NCBI GenBank assembly: GCA_024687655.1
Contig: JAILEN010000033.1
Coordinates: 1 to 43,089 of the forward strand
From: Lachnospiraceae bacterium
GTDB taxonomy: Bacteria > Bacillota > Clostridia > Lachnospirales > Lachnospiraceae
Direction of reading: 5' to 3'
Length of the DNA stretch: 43,089 nt
The translations under genes were made by a program, and so were the position numbers. The notes beneath the pieces were generated by a model. That model was given only the letters and a program-made list of their open reading frames with translations. It made no database searches and was not told where the DNA came from. Every line of letters begins with the position of its first letter. Within the stretch, counting starts at the first letter, position 1. Shown here in pieces: positions 42,325 to 43,089 of this stretch.

Positions 42325-43089
42325 TTGGATACTAAAGCTTCAAGAGACAATTCCTTTGATATAGCCAGGGCCCTGGCTTTTTTTGCGGTCATATGGGGAC
42401 ACCTTTTCCCCCTCCACGGAATGTGGTTTGTGTATGGGTTTCATCTTCAGGTGTTTTATATTGCCGCCGGATACTTTCTGCATACTGATTGTCCCCTCGG
42501 CTCCTTTGTGGCAAAAAAGGCAAAGAGGCTGGTGGTCCCCTACATCCTGGTGGGTGCAGCCATAAGTCTTGCCATGATGATTCAGGAGTATCTGAAGGGT
42601 AAGGAAGGCTTTGATGCCGCATCCTACCTCAAGGAGCAGCTTTACTATTACTATTGGGAGGGTACCTCTCCTATAGGCCCTATGTGGTTTTTGCCGGCTC
42701 TGTTTTATGCCCTGGTGATCGTGTTTTTGCTGGCTCAAAAGAAATACGGGTTGGGACTTCTGCCCTTTATCGTGGTGGGGGGATATCTGGCCTCCACTAA
42801 GATCTGGCTTCCCTTTTTCCTCCTTCACGGAGTGGTGGCAAGCGGATATGTGGGGATTGGATACTGCGTCGCCCGGTGCAAAAAGCCCCTTGAAGAAAAG
42901 CTTTCCAATAAGAAGGAGCCCCTTTTACTTGGGGTCTTTATGTGCGCTATGGTGATATGGGTTATCTTCCAAAAGACCATGACAGGAATGGTTTACCTAT
43001 ATGCAAATGATCTTCCGAGAGGGGCGATCGATTACTTTGGTTCCCTGGCAGCAGTTTATGCCATCTGGTACATATCAAAAAAGGTACTG
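42325..43089 (+). CDS. Acyltransferase-3 family membrane protein, 3' end outside the window
   Basis: This gene is absent from the ORF track because it runs off the window without a stop. From TTG 42325, with AGGAGA six bases upstream, 255 codons are open: NSFDIARALAFFAVIWGHLFPLHG with the family His, FHLQVFYIAAGYFLHTDCPLGSF, KKAKRLVVPYILVGAAISL, GPMWFLPALFYALVIVFLLAQKK and LPRGAIDYFGSLAAVYAIW. It is the seventh acyltransferase-3 domain in the window and closest to the gene at 36121. About 90 residues are missing, judging by that relative. Confidence 0.88.
   Translation, partial: MDTKASRDNSFDIARALAFFAVIWGHLFPLHGMWFVYGFHLQVFYIAAGYFLHTDCPLGSFVAKKAKRLVVPYILVGAAISLAMMIQEYLKGKEGFDAASYLKEQLYYYYWEGTSPIGPMWFLPALFYALVIVFLLAQKKYGLGLLPFIVVGGYLASTKIWLPFFLLHGVVASGYVGIGYCVARCKKPLEEKLSNKKEPLLLGVFMCAMVIWVIFQKTMTGMVYLYANDLPRGAIDYFGSLAAVYAIWYISKKVL

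Noticed and set aside
1-43089. CRISPR arrays, tRNA or rRNA genes, insertion sequences or prophage genes
   Set aside because: I looked for repeat-spacer patterns, transposase-like ORFs and tRNA-like folds and saw none.

Overview
The window looks like a chromosomal contig end from a Clostridia member, probably Lachnospiraceae. The evidence is the divergent end of an atp operon (atpD-atpC), strong Shine-Dalgarno sequences, consensus sigma-A promoters, lysine-rich secreted proteins with Ig-like (BIG2-type) domains, and codon use typical of gut or rumen clostridia. The taxonomic call is inference. Almost everything after the first 870 bases is a cell-surface glycan locus dominated by large membrane proteins.

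Layout. (a) 1-315: a perfect 87-bp inverted repeat at the contig end, probably an assembly or amplification fold-back, running into the 3' end of atpD; then atpC and a clear terminator. (b) 913-10445, plus strand: a small coiled-coil protein, then a tightly packed run of gmd, DPM1-like GT2, GtrA-like flippase, rmd-like reductase, two unknown polytopic proteins, a GT87-like GT-C protein, an LTA-synthase-family phosphotransferase and a second DPM1-like GT2. (c) 10452-17431, minus strand: three DUF6311-like membrane proteins and one related polytopic protein. (d) 17701-24513, plus: a secreted Ig-serpin fusion whose gene overlaps a fourth DUF6311-like gene, then a UbiA-family prenyltransferase and a 930-residue fusion of an acyltransferase-3 domain to a GT-C-like domain. 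(e) 24579-25871: an intracellular GH13 enzyme with its own promoter. (f) 26003-26917: a probably abundant secreted Ig-like protein with a structured 5' UTR. (g) 27025-32390, plus: a membrane-anchored beta-domain protein, two GT-C-like proteins and two acyltransferase-3 proteins. (h) 32445-42194: a mirror-like block with a secreted SGNH/SASA esterase, GT, GT-C and acyltransferase-3 genes on the plus strand facing acyltransferase-3, acyltransferase-3, GT-C and a paralogous SASA esterase on the minus strand. (i) 42325-end: a truncated acyltransferase-3 gene missed by the ORF track.

How it may work together (inference). Gmd and the Rmd-like reductase would supply GDP-D-rhamnose or a related GDP-6-deoxyhexose. 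DPM1-like GT2 enzymes would load sugars onto polyprenyl phosphate, a GtrA-type protein would flip them, and GT-C-type enzymes would use them outside the membrane. The UbiA protein resembles decaprenyl-phosphate phosphoribosyltransferases and may provide a furanose lipid donor. The LTA-synthase homologue would add a phospho-alditol, seven acyltransferase-3 domains would O-acylate the product, and two secreted esterases could trim acyl groups. I recognise no GT4-type cytosolic glycosyltransferase, Wzx, Wzy or ABC exporter, so the locus seems built almost wholly on lipid-monosaccharide donors. The most unusual elements are the four-fold DUF6311 expansion, the serpin coupled to one of them, the AT3/GT-C fusion and the inverted esterase paralogues with a near-identical promoter and leader. 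There is no gene-free stretch over 300 bases; the longest gap is 17432-17700.
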